Assembly: GCF_043290135.1 (NCBI RefSeq)
Contig: NC_134702.1
Coordinates: 83,363,817 to 83,427,816 of the forward strand
DNA length: 64,000 bases
Direction of reading: 5' to 3'
Source: Rhipicephalus microplus
Lineage: Eukaryota; Arthropoda; Arachnida; Ixodida; Ixodidae
Part shown: piece by piece, positions 11,082 through 22,705 of the stretch
How positions within the stretch are numbered: position 1 is the stretch's first letter
Layout: every line of letters starts with the position of its first letter
The notes under the pieces: generated by a model
Seen by the model: only the letters and a program-made list of their open reading frames with translations
Told to the model about the DNA's origin: nothing
Database searches by the model: none
Translations under genes and position numbers: made by a program

Positions 11082-11760
11082 TGTTATGCCAGCGAGTCCT
11101 CGTCAAACGACCGTGCCTCTGAAAAAAGGCAATCTGGGTCAAGGCCAGCCCGCCGTCTGCCCGACGCGAACATCTCAACGGCGTGAACACGCGCGGCGCC
11201 TCTCTCGCCCACGTGCATTGAGTCATCGGCGCACGTGACAGCGAGCCGGCGTTCTCGTGCCTGGTGGTCTGACGCATGGCGCGGCGACCCCCATTGGCGG
11301 AATCTGCCCGGACGACCAGCGGCGCTTCTGATTGGACGTTTTGGTTGGACCCGGTGTAAATAAAAGAAGCCCTGCGGCGCGTCGCGATCGGAGGTCCTAG
11401 GAGAGGAGTCCCCGTGTCGGAGGGCCGACATGTGTGTGAGTCAGCGGTCTTAGGCGAAAGGCTGAACTATGTGTTAGAGAGAAGAGCTCGGCTCTTCGAG
11501 TCTCTGTCGGCCCCAGTGCCGAAATTGTAACGCCTCTGTATATATGCTGTACATAAACCTTGTTTAACTCACCGTCGTCTCGTCCGCTCGTCTTATCAGC
11601 TCTGCGCGGAAGCAGTCGCGAGCTGATAAACATACGCTACCAAACGGCTGGTGACCTTCCCGGCGGAGTTGGAAGCAGTGGCGCCTTCGAGGCCGTGTTG
11701 GCGTCCCCGTCTTTCGCAACAGTGGTGGCTTCGGCGGGATCGGTCCGTCGCTTCTCAACA
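11082..11760 (+). repeat. 3' LTR
   Basis: This 679-bp LTR is about 99% identical to the 5' LTR by eye, differing for example at CCCCATTGG versus CCCCCATTGG and at CCCAAAG versus CCCAGTG. It is followed by the target duplication CAGC (11761-11764). Confidence 0.93.
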
Positions 11761-12135
11761 CAGCCTATCCATACGTGCGCCCGTTCATGCGTCCGTCTGT
11801 GCGTGCGTCCATTCGTCCGTCCGTCCGTCCGTCCGTGTATTTGTCTGTCTGTCCGTCTGCTTGTCTGTCTGTCCATACGTGCGTCAGTCCGTCCATATGG
11901 TGAACAATTAAAGTACCGCCATCTCGCTTCTTTTTGTCATATATTCATCATATAAAAGTACCGCCATCCAGCGGACAATCCAGGACTAAACGAGAGCGTG
12001 TACCACATTTCTGCTGTCAGCGCTTTGTTAACGCCAAGAGCGTGATAATGACGCCATGCTACGTTTTTCGTACCATGTGGGCATGCGGATATGTGCACGA
12101 GGGCGAATATGTGCCACTGGTATGCGCGTGGCTAC

Positions 12136-12188
<53 letters not shown>

Positions 12189-12262
12189 GCTACTACAACT
12201 TCATACATCAAAGGACGGACAGACCCACGCCTTAAGGAGCTTCGCCCCCAAAACAACGCGTG
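11761..12262 (+). repeat. Right part of the array-carrying repeat interrupted by the LTR element
   Basis: GTCC/GTCT tetranucleotide units (about 11775-11900) are followed by AAGTACCGCCATCTCGC, a second AAGTACCGCCATCCAGCGG copy, a TAC array at 12135-12197, and the terminal CTTAAGGAGCTTCGCCCC at 12232. The order matches the uninterrupted copy at 20145-20500. Together with 6842-6936 it rebuilds one repeat of about 600 bp. Confidence 0.85.
12135..12197. repeat. (TAC)n microsatellite
   Basis: About 20 TAC triplets, with one TGC, lie inside the array-carrying repeat. Confidence 0.97.
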
Positions 12263-12678
12263 CGGCAATCAGACGACTGACAGAGCGCGCTCGCTGTCAG
12301 TCGTACCACTGGCGTTCATTTGTTTCTTCATTTATTTTATATACACTCACGCGCCGTTATCTCTAGGCGAGTCATTCACCTCACATCTCGCCAAGTAGGA
12401 GGCGAACACGAAGCGCAGCGGGCCCAAAAATTACCCTTTGCAAGGAAGGATGGCAAAGAAAAAAAGCGGCACGCCGCTATATCGCGCTGAGCACGAAGGT
12501 GGTGGTTAAGCGCGCTCGGCCGCCAGACAATGATGGTGCAGCTCTTATAAAGTGTGTTTGGTGCTTCTATACTCATGAAGTGGGCTCTGCTATATGCAAT
12601 ATACTAACTATTATACGAAAAAACGCACGCACCGCAGTCACATGAGCAGTCTATATATAGCGTGCCACACGTATACCC

Positions 12679-12679
<1 letters not shown>
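12263..12679. other. Unrecognised stretch
   Basis: No gene seen. It contains a near-palindrome at about 12278-12303 (ACTGACAGAGCGCGCTCGCT and its continuation). Confidence 0.4.

Positions 12680-12761
<82 letters not shown>
12680..12761. repeat. (TA)n microsatellite
   Basis: About 80 bp of TA abuts the 3' tail of the SINE on the minus strand at 12762. It is probably the expanded tail of that element. Confidence 0.97.
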
Positions 12762-12763
<2 letters not shown>

Positions 12764-12945
12764 GAAAGAAGTGTATACTTAAAGGTTCGTTAGGAATGTA
12801 TAGGAGAAGTTATTAGACGTAATTGTAATGTAAACGTGAACAAAGAAAAGTGGGTGGAAAGATAACTTGCCGTGAGCAGGAACTGAGCCTGCGACCTTCA
12901 TAATGCGTTCAATGCTCTACCACTCAGCTACCACGGCGGCTATCA
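12762..12945 (-). mobile_element. Second tRNA-derived SINE family
   Basis: Read on the minus strand, an A-box-like TAGCTGAGTGG (12920-12930) and a B-box-like GGCTCAGTTCC (12879-12889) form a tRNA-like head about 50 bases apart. A body with CTTTCCACCCACTTTTC and a TA-rich tail follow. The body differs from the Ruka-like family. The head is too imperfect for a functional tRNA gene. Confidence 0.7.
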
Positions 12946-13689
12946 TCCCACCCACTCGAGCGCCGCATGCAGCTTCCGTATTCCTGCAGAAATATGCAAA
13001 GAACGACACCACAATGATACCCAAACATGGTAAAACCGCATACCAGGTAGGCCCTTGTGCTACATTTCAATCATGAACGGAAGCTTGTGGCTAACGTGAG
13101 GTGGAAGCTGCGGCCAACAATATAGCGTCAACCGCCACCCGCTCCGCTGCTCTCTATATAGACAAGTGTGATTCTATCAGTACACCGTGCGCGCAGGCAC
13201 TCCAGCCCCAACGAAACAACGCCGTGCACGAGCAAGACGCAAATGCCTGTACACCATAGATAGGTACGAGCTAGACGAGCGACAACTTTCCTCGGACAGG
13301 CTGAGCGAACGAGCAGGTGTGAGCCCGTCGTTAGCGCCTCCGTGACGTGACTGCGACCCCTTTTACCGGGGAGGTGACGTGCGAGGAAGAGGAAGAAGAC
13401 AGTGCAGTGACACGCCTCGGTGGCACACACGTGACCTTTCTTGCAGTGCGACCACGAAGTCAACGATGCTTGAAATCAGTGAAGGGGTGCAGCTTGCGGG
13501 CGAGCACATGTTGGCGAGAAGACACAAAATGTACGCGGTTACACCGGTCGTCATAACCACGACAAGATGAAATTAATAAGCGCCAATCAATTTTATGACT
13601 ATCTCAATCAACATTCAGGACGAGACATACGTTGAGACTGTGCAATGATATACTATTTCACATGTACGCAGCTGCTGCTTATTTTTTCT
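12946..13689. other. Unrecognised stretch
   Basis: I recognise no gene or element. Confidence 0.4.
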
Positions 13690-14190
13690 TCATTGCTGTT
13701 TTGAATGATTCATCATCATCATCAGCCTGACTATATACGTCCACCGCAGGACAAAGGCCTCTCCTATGTTCCGCCAGTTAACCCGGTCCTGTGCTTGCTG
13801 CTGCCAATTTATACCCGCAAACTTCTTAATCTCATCTGCCCACCTAACCTTCTGTCTCCCCCTAACCCGCTTGCCTTCTCTGGGAATCCAGTTAGTTACC
13901 CTTAATGACCAGCGGTTATCCTGTCTACGCGCTACATGCCCAGCCCATGTCCATTGCCTCTTCTTGATGTCAACTCTAATATCCTTAACCCCCGTTTGTT
14001 CCCTAATCCACTCTGCTCTCTTTTTGTCTCTTAAGGTTACACCTACCATTTTTCTTTCCATTGCTCGCTGCGTCGTCCTCAATTTAAGCTGAACCCTCTT
14101 TGTGAGTCTCCACGTTTCTGCTCCGTAGCTAAGTACCGGCAAGAAACAGCTGTTATATACTTTAATTGATTGAAACAACTTAATTGCAAA
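13690..14190 (-). mobile_element. 3' end of an RTE-like LINE (5'-truncated)
   Basis: The minus-strand ORF 14178-13690 (162 residues) is the C-terminus of a non-LTR reverse transcriptase. It has VLSYGAETWRLTKR, then WTWAGHVARRQDNRW, WIPREGKRVRGR, RWADEIKKFAG and a terminal GEAFVLRWT. It continues open for a few residues into the ATG-rich tail (ATGATGATGATGAATC at about 13707-13722 on the minus strand). The catalytic part is missing, so this is a dead 5'-truncated copy. A more decayed copy lies at 62280-62640 on the plus strand. Confidence 0.88.
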
Positions 14191-14517
14191 ATCCGGCTAG
14201 TTGCTGGTCCGGGCCAGACCACTCAGATGGAGGATGGAAAACCTTGTCTCTCAATAGCCTCCCTGGCCTGCTGGATAGCCCAGGTTTGGTCTTCTAAACA
14301 GGAGCTGAGCAGTATTGTACGCCACCACTCCCAGAGAGGCTCTGGGGAGTCTGTTTGAATCTTGGGACACCGCATGTGGCTAAAGGAGGCCGGTTCTATT
14401 TTACAGGCTTTACATTTCGAGTCTAGGTATATCGCTGGAGCGGCAGAGCCACGCTGGGAAAAGAAATAGTCTGTAATTTGCGCGCATTTGTCGCCTGTTT
14501 TCGATTCGATTTTGGGT
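14191..14517 (-). mobile_element. C-terminal end of a second, different LINE
   Basis: The minus strand reads open from about 14517 to a stop at 14225-14223. It includes C-K-A-C, then SHMRC, a CCHC-type motif found at the C-terminus of I/R1/jockey-like ORF2 proteins, followed by WAIQQAREAIERQGFPSSI and the stop. The expected 3' tail follows to about 14190, where the RTE-like fragment begins, so two LINE ends are stacked in the same orientation. No start codon or catalytic domain is present. Confidence 0.65.
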
Positions 14518-15340
14518 AAGGTGGAGGGAAAATTACCCTCAAGTCACGATGATACTTCTTGTGTTCTGCATAACAAGTGATTCTGTTTTTTTATTACTTT
14601 TCAATATTTGTTATTGCCCACCTCGCTTTGACCTTGAGTACGCAGTATTTAATTAGTGCAAAAAAAAAAAAACAGGCAACGCCCGTATGCTGGGCCGGCT
14701 GTTCTTATTCGTGCTTCGTTTTTGTCTACTACGTTCTATAGCTCTCATGCGCCCTTGCCCTAGCGCTGCTACATCTTCCTTACACTAGTCAACAAAATTT
14801 GTTTTCATCTCGTTATACAGCGTATGAGGCACGGCATCCAATGTAACGGCTCTAAATCAATTCCTTCTGCACCACCTGCGCGGCACGCTGCCACATTTGA
14901 GATGCGACCGAGATATAACCCGCGACCTTACGCTTCATTTTATGTCCTTCAATTACACATAGCAGGCCAGATTCCCCGATTGTAGCTTGCGCCACACATA
15001 TAGAGGACGCACAATGCAACCAAAGCACAATGAAACGACCCTGCATGAACGACCAAAGCGATGATTTGCCAGTTTAGGAAAGAGAGAGGGGGATAATAGC
15101 ATTCACGTGCGATATATTGTGCCGACCCACACGATAAGGAACATCGACACTCATCCATTCTTGGGCAGCGCGCAGTAAACATTACGTCTGCGTTTTTGCT
15201 GTAATCCCTCTTTCTCGTGTACTGTCTGTTCTGCGCCGCTCAGAAATGATTAAGTGTCAAACAGTTGCTCCCCGTTTCGATTCGGTTTTATTGCTAAAAT
15301 TCGAAACAGTAAACAGATTGTATGTTGCACACTGTACAGT
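14518..15340. other. Unrecognised stretch
   Basis: I see an A-run near 14660 and nothing I can name. Confidence 0.4.
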
Positions 15341-15344
15341 GCAT

Positions 15345-15505
15345 GGTCAAAAAAATGGGAAAAAAAGGGTTTCCCCCCACCCACCCACCACTTTTTATAT
15401 ATTTGTTTCCATATATATACACGCCCACATAAAGGCACACACGAACATAGATAAAAAATGGTGACCCCCCCCCCCCTCCGAACAAAATTTCTGGCTACGC
15501 CATTG
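15345..15505 (-). mobile_element. End fragment of hAT-like CAGTGGCGTAGCCAG family
   Basis: On the minus strand it begins CAATGGCGTAGCCAGAAATT (15505 downward), then a G-run. The same words start the plus-strand fragments at 15746, 22629 and 59017. No second terminus is visible. Confidence 0.55.
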
Positions 15506-15745
15506 TTAGCTATACTGTATAACACTATATACACGTAACGTGAAGCGACAAAACATTCGCACTTCATGCCTGTGCTCAACCAACGCGCCTGCCACGTCAT
15601 ACATAGACGCGTGCCCTGAAAAATTCTTATACAGGGTAAACGTCCTCTACAAGGCTGCAACTGTTGCAACCTTGTAGAAAAGCCAGACAACTGGAATAAC
15701 AGAGCCGAAAACCCTTATAGTGGAACAAGAAAAGACCCAAGAAAC

Positions 15746-15880
15746 CAGTAGCGTAGCCAGAAATTTTTTTCAGGGGGAGGAGTGGGGACGGTATTCATAC
15801 ATGCTCGGCCACGCCAGTACAACGAACGGATATACGAATACACGGAGCGGATATCACATCAACGTGACCGCGTTCCGCTA
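15746..15880 (+). mobile_element. End fragment of the same hAT-like family
   Basis: CAGTAGCGTAGCCAGAAATT is followed by a T-run and G-rich sequence. Only one end is recognisable and the right limit is uncertain. Confidence 0.5.
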
Positions 15881-17929
<2,049 letters not shown>

Positions 17930-18110
17930 ATGCAAACCACGGGGGCTATTTGAGACGCGGGTTCAATTCTGGCGGTCCCGTTTCGACGGAGGCGATTATG
18001 CACTCAGACTATAGGGTGCACGTTAACGATCCCTAGGCGCCCCCAATTTCTGTAGCCCTCCATTGCGACACGGTCTAATAATGATATCTAGGTTTTGACA
18101 CTTAGAACCT
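17930..18110 (+). mobile_element. Degenerate Ruka-like SINE
   Basis: A B-box-like GCGGGTTCAATTCTGG (17957) is followed by the family body in order: GACGGAGGCG, GGTGCACGTTAACGATCCC (18016) and GTAGCCCTCCA (18052). It is strongly mutated. Confidence 0.6.
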
Positions 18111-19985
18111 CAGAAATTATTACAAGTATTGCGGTTTGTTCGCGCGACTGCTCTTGTTTCCCTTCCCTTTTTTTTCTGTGTCTCTTAGGATGGACCCTAT
18201 ACAACCGAGCAGACTGTACGCGCGGAAATACGGAATAGGAAAGAGCGAGAGACGAGAATAGACGCCATGAAAAGGGATATAACACGATAAATATAACACA
18301 AAATAACAGCAGCAGCAGCAGCAGAGATGACAATCAGAAGAAAGAGCGCACAGAAGGCCCAACGCGATACGGAGGGTAGAATATAGCCACATAAAAGAAG
18401 AATGAATGAGTAATAATAAATAAAGCGCGTCCGTCACAAAGCAGGGCCGATGTATACAGCGAGCCGGCATCGGCGAAAAAATGGAAGCAGGCCAGACGAG
18501 ACGTCAGTCTCTCGCGGCGACGACAGGCGGGAGGAACGCCCTTGTCAAGGCGTGGACAGGATCGCGCAGAAGATAAGGAAAAAAAAAAACTTCACTCTGG
18601 GTAAGTGCGCAAGTCCTCCTTTGCGTCCATCACAGGCGCTTCGGCGACGGATCGAGCGCGTTCCATGACCGTAAGCGTGCGGCGACAATTAACGAGGACA
18701 CGAGCGCGCGGTTTTCCCTGCGGCTCCCGAAAAAAGAAGAATACGCACTCGCCTGCAGCTTCTGAGGGCACGTCCGTTTCTTTAATTTTTTTACATGCCT
18801 GGCCAAACGTGAAAAGTGACCAGTGGCGTCGGTTATTATTATCAGAGAATTTCAGTTTAGTGCACGCAAGGCTCTACGTCCGCCACGTGCTGCGCGCTGC
18901 GTACGCTATCCGTTTAAGGCTGCCTCCTACAGCATTAGTTTACCATGCACAACATCTGAAACGTGTGTTGCACGCCAACCGGCTCGCCTTGCAGTGTCGC
19001 TTCATGCCATTTCGTGTCGAAGGAAAAGGCAGTAACAAATTAACCGATATTTTACGACGCAACGCACAAGTCAACGCACGAGACATGCCGATCGTCTCCG
19101 AGGATCAGAGTAGAGGTTTGGGGTGTTGACACTATAGGTCAACTAGCAGCATGAGGGACAGAGACGGCGAAGACGATCGCATACTGCCAATTTAAAAGAT
19201 TGATTCTTTGCTACAGACATTTTCTAAGAGTCGCGAGACAAAAAAACAAGAACAAGAAAAAAGAGAACCAAACTGGGGTTGCTAAACGCCAAATATAAAA
19301 ATGTCCTGCGCCGTTCGCGACGGCGTCCTCACGTGTCCTCCTTGGCGTGCACCATGAAAGCTGCTTGCACAATAATGAGGGCACCGTGTGCGAGAACAGT
19401 CACCCAAGTTTCGTAAAAAACTGACGTCCATTCACATGCACGCTAAATGCGTGACTAGAACTAACATTTACTTGCTAACACTTGGAATGCTTTGGCAGGC
19501 GATCATTCAGACATCTTCCCGTTAGACAAAAGTAGCAACCACCACAATTCAAATGGATCACATACACCACGCCTTATTTCGCAATACACAAATGGTGCAT
19601 CACGTCACTATTGGGTTCCTGCTTCGTAAACGACGTTGTCCGGTGGTCCAACGTTGTGCTCCGCCTTAGCAGTGATATCAATCCGCTGCACATGTTCGCC
19701 AATTGGCTTCAGGTTACTCACTTAAGGTCCAGATCCATCGAAATTCACACGGACTTCGTTCGCTGCCACGACCACTTTGTTTTGGTCTCGGCAGCTCCAG
19801 ATCTCGCGAGAGCCGCCCGCAAAGTACGCAACGGCCGTAGCGGGCGCGAGGTAATCGTCGAGACCTAGCGTGCGCACCTCCTGCGTGCGCAAACGCGCGC
19901 ATCCATCTCAGGGTCAGCGCATGCGCACTCTTGCTCTCGCGCGTTGCTTGGCCGTAGCGCGCAGCAAACTAAAACTCTCCTTAGC
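18111..19985. other. Unrecognised stretch
   Basis: It contains a short CAG run at about 18307-18323. Open frames exist in GC-rich parts, but no domain or splice-supported exon was found. Confidence 0.4.
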
Positions 19986-19989
19986 CACG

Positions 19990-20135
19990 AAATGATCATG
20001 AGAGACGCTGTATAGTGGAGGGCTCCGTAAATTCCAGACTATACCTGGCCCGTTCTTGGACGTGCACCTATCCTTATAAGTACAGGGCCTCAAGCATTTT
20101 CCTCTCTAACACAGCTGCCGCGGACAGGATTCAGT
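19990..20135 (-). mobile_element. Degenerate Ruka-like SINE fragment
   Basis: The plus strand shows the reversed family body: ATGATCATGAGAGACGCTG, AGTGGAGGGCTCCG, a GGACGTGCACCT block and GGGCCTCAAGCATTTTCC, ending near a CCGCGG head remnant. Confidence 0.65.
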
Positions 20136-20144
20136 TAAAAGAAT

Positions 20145-20500
20145 CACAGCGTATCCACGGTCAGAAGATGATGAGTGGAGCGAAGCCTCCGTCAGTCCGT
20201 CCGTGCGTTTGTCCGTTCGTCCGTCCATGCACCTGTCTGTCTGCCCGCGCGTCCGTCCGTCCACCCGTCTGCTTGTCTGTTCGTCCGCCCGTCCGTCCAT
20301 TTAGTGAACACTAGAAGTACCGCCATCTCACATGTTTTCATTATAAATTCATCATATAGAGTTACAGTCATCCAACGGAAATTCCAAGGACTAAACGAGA
20401 GGTGGCTATTTACTACAGCTACGACGACGACTACGCCTACATACATCGCGGACGCACGACCCACGGCATGAGAAGCTTCGACTCTAAAAAAAGAAAGACT
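20145..20500 (+). repeat. Array-carrying repeat, uninterrupted copy
   Basis: The left end is GCGTATCCACGGTCAGAAGA, then GAGTGGAGCGAAGCCTCCG. GTCC/GTCT units follow to about 20300, then AAGTACCGCCATCTCAC, a second related block, ACG/CTAC units (about 20410-20445), and GAAGCTTCGACTC at the right. It is the model for the copy split at 6937. Confidence 0.8.
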
Positions 20501-20594
20501 AGGAGCTTCACGTCCCGTGATGGATGCCCAGGCCCAACACGTCACACCTGGCCGCTCGCGCGCACGAGAGTTGCGGCACGCGATTCTTTGATAT

Positions 20595-20739
20595 TCTCAA
20601 TTAATCTCAATTGCTCGTATTGATTGCCATCTGACTATATTGACAGCGTGTGTTACTCTCGGGTAGTCTTTTTTCCATTTTTTTTGCGACAGAATTTGCT
20701 GAAAGTCAGCCCGGTGGAAGCCAACGCGAACACATGCCT

Positions 20740-20786
<47 letters not shown>

Positions 20787-20855
20787 TTTTCTTTATTTTG
20801 GTGCAACGCAGTTGATGTTTTTTTTATTTAGGTGCGCTTGAGTTGTTCCCAAATT
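20595..20855 (+). repeat. Interspersed repeat shared with 37385-37575, with TTTA insertion
   Basis: ATTGATTGCCATCTGACTAT, CTTGCTGAAAGTCAGCCCG-like and GCAACGCAGTTGA-like blocks match the reversed copy at 37385-37575. Here about 50 bp of TTTA units (20741-20790) sits where the other copy has none. Confidence 0.7.
20741..20790. repeat. (TTTA)n microsatellite
   Basis: About 12 TTTA units inside the interspersed repeat. Confidence 0.96.
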
Positions 20856-21341
20856 CACTATATTGTTGCGAATGTATTTACTACTTTAGAGTATAGAAAA
20901 ATAGTCCAGCAGTCAAGATGGCACAGCCGTTGTGTATTTTTGAACGCCAAACACGTCGTCGTCCTCTACTTCGCACCACCCCGCATAGAGATGGCCACAA
21001 CTAGCCGCGACCCCGCAACATCATCTTTTAAACCACATCGCATTTGCCCACGAGCATCGGCGGGATTTTGTCTTGGGCGTGCAACGTGGAGTCGCATCTC
21101 ATATTGGTGAGGGGGGAACGCTGGTTTAGTTTAGATGAAGTGCTAGCGCCATTTCAACACGCTTGCTTATCGCTCTAGACTGTCCCGAAGATTCGAGCCC
21201 CCCTAAATAAGACCGCTGTCGGCGCGACTTTTTGTGCCGTGTAAGAATGAATGGATCGAAACTGATCCAGTCGACCACCCTTCCTTAGACGCAACCACAT
21301 GAAAGCAATACATAACAAAGCCAATAAAATCATAGAAAACG
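20856..21341. other. Unrecognised stretch
   Basis: Nothing recognised. Confidence 0.4.
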
Positions 21342-21378
21342 TCCATTCATTCGTTCATTCATTCATTCATTCATTCAA
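21342..21378. repeat. (ATTC)n microsatellite
   Basis: CATTCATTCGTTCATTCATT and further ATTC units. Confidence 0.95.
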
Positions 21379-21451
21379 TAATGTGGGCCTTTACAGGCCT
21401 ATACAGGAGAGGGCGTACTTGAGTAAAGAATACTTCATATTTGCGTTTTTC

Positions 21452-22434
21452 TTAGAGGGGGACCTGCAACACTTTTTGAGAATGGTCAGAAACGCCGCCA
21501 ATCGGTAGTAGAGGCTCCCGACAACATGCGAGCCAAATATTATAGCGCGGTCAGGAATTCACAAATAATTATCAAATTCGGCTTAAAATATGTTTCTCTT
21601 CTCTCGACAAATCACGGAATAAGCCCGAAAATCACTCGTAGTAAGCCCATCTGTCAGTCATTGGCTGATTTGAACATGGCGCGCTCGGTTGTTACAGAGG
21701 TTGCCGCGAGAGGCAGTCACTTGGCCACGCGTGTAGAGTTACTGTAGCATATACAGTAACTCTACACGCGTGTAGAGTTACTCTATGTGCTCTAGATGCG
21801 TCTAACCCCATGGGCTTTACGTAGTACAGTTCAACATAGAATGCCCTTCCTACCACATTTATCGCGACCGACAGGCAACATGGCTACAGTACCGATTCGT
21901 GAAGGAGCGTGGTGAGAACGCGAGAACACCAGATTTCAACCGCGCTTGAGCTGCCCGAAATCTGCGGATCATCGGCGTCGTCTGCGTATAGTGTTGGCTT
22001 CTCCGCAGTGCATCTGAACCACCCATAACTACGTGATGGCGCGCAACCAATAGCGTTGCTGAAATCGTCAGAAGCCGAGTGAGCGGCGCCCGGAAAACAG
22101 CAGCTCAACTCTGCTACCCAAAGGTAGCATATAACTATACACGCGTGCGCGCGCGATCGCACTGAAAAAGCCGCGCATTCGAAGAAAAAAGCGCTCAAGG
22201 TCCCGAGGCACCAGTGACGTTTTTTGTTTGTCCCTCCCATCCCTCTCCACTTAGCTTCCAGCGCTTTCGTCGGGACGAGAGAAGAGAGAATGCGATTGCA
22301 GCGTGTGACAAATATTTGTAACGTACTGGAGGGATTCTTAAAAATTTTTGTGGCGTTCAATTTGTGAGGTAATGCGCTTTTCCAGTGAATTAGTTCCATG
22401 GTTATTCAAAAAAGTGTTTCGGGGCCCCTTTACC
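21452..22434. mobile_element. Long copy of a MITE with AGGGGCCCTGCAACACTTTT-type ends
   Basis: The left end is AGAGGGGGACCTGCAACACT at 21454; the right end, AAAGTGTTTCGGGGCCCCTT, is its inverted copy. Interior blocks match the 499-bp copy at 54038 (GTAGAGGCTCCCGACAACAT; TCTCGACAAATCACGGAATA; TTGGCTGATTTGAACATGGC; TTTGTGAGGTAATGCGCTTT). This copy is about 480 bp longer because of an insertion containing the palindrome at 21727 and following sequence. Confidence 0.75.
21727..21771. repeat. Perfect 20-bp inverted repeat (hairpin)
   Basis: The arms 21727-21746 (ACGCGTGTAGAGTTACTGTA) and 21752-21771 are exact reverse complements around the loop GCATA. A third partial copy of the arm follows to about 21783. 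Confidence 0.95.
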
Positions 22435-22628
22435 TGAAGTTCTGCAAAAATGCGATGAAAAATATCGACGAAAAATCGCTCGCAGCAGGTAGAACACGAG
22501 CATACGACCTTAACTACTAGAGCGAGCTTTATCTCGTGGCAAGCAGCGACACAACGCAACCACTCAAATACATGCACGACGCACAAATACATTTGTGAAT
22601 CAACCCCAGTACCTATTTTACTCTATTT

Positions 22629-22705
22629 CAGGGAAGTAACCAGAATATTTTTCGTTTCTTTTTTTTTGGGGGGGGGGGGGTAGGGGTGGGGGGGGGAGGC
22701 TCTAT
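22629..22705 (+). mobile_element. End fragment of the hAT-like family
   Basis: CAGGGAAGTAACCAGAATAT, then a T-run and a 13-bp G-run. It matches the ends at 15746 and 59017. Confidence 0.5.

Larger units (their letters stand above)
6937..11760 (+). mobile_element. Complete, internally deleted Ty3/gypsy (Gmr1-like) LTR retrotransposon
   Basis: Two nearly identical LTRs (6937-7614 and 11082-11760) with TGTT...AACA ends bound 3467 bp of internal DNA and are flanked by the 4-bp duplication CAGC. By eye the LTRs differ at about 7 bases and one single-base indel, roughly 1%, so the insertion is young. The internal order is: primer-binding site, gag ORF (SCAN-like region, CCHC knuckle, aspartic-protease-like tail), a second ORF with integrase C-terminal and reverse transcriptase N-terminal remnants, a 3' untranslated region, and a polypurine tract. 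Most of the integrase core, reverse transcriptase and RNase H are missing, so it would need enzymes from a relative. The integrase-before-RT order is the Gmr1 hallmark. The family assignment is from recognised motifs. Confidence 0.92.

Noticed and set aside
12872..12945. A tRNA gene on the minus strand
   Set aside because: A- and B-boxes are present, but stems do not pair well and the SINE body and tail follow.
18603..19129. 174-residue plus-strand open frame as a gene
   Set aside because: No domain, no splice support and no similarity I recognise. Codon use looks random.
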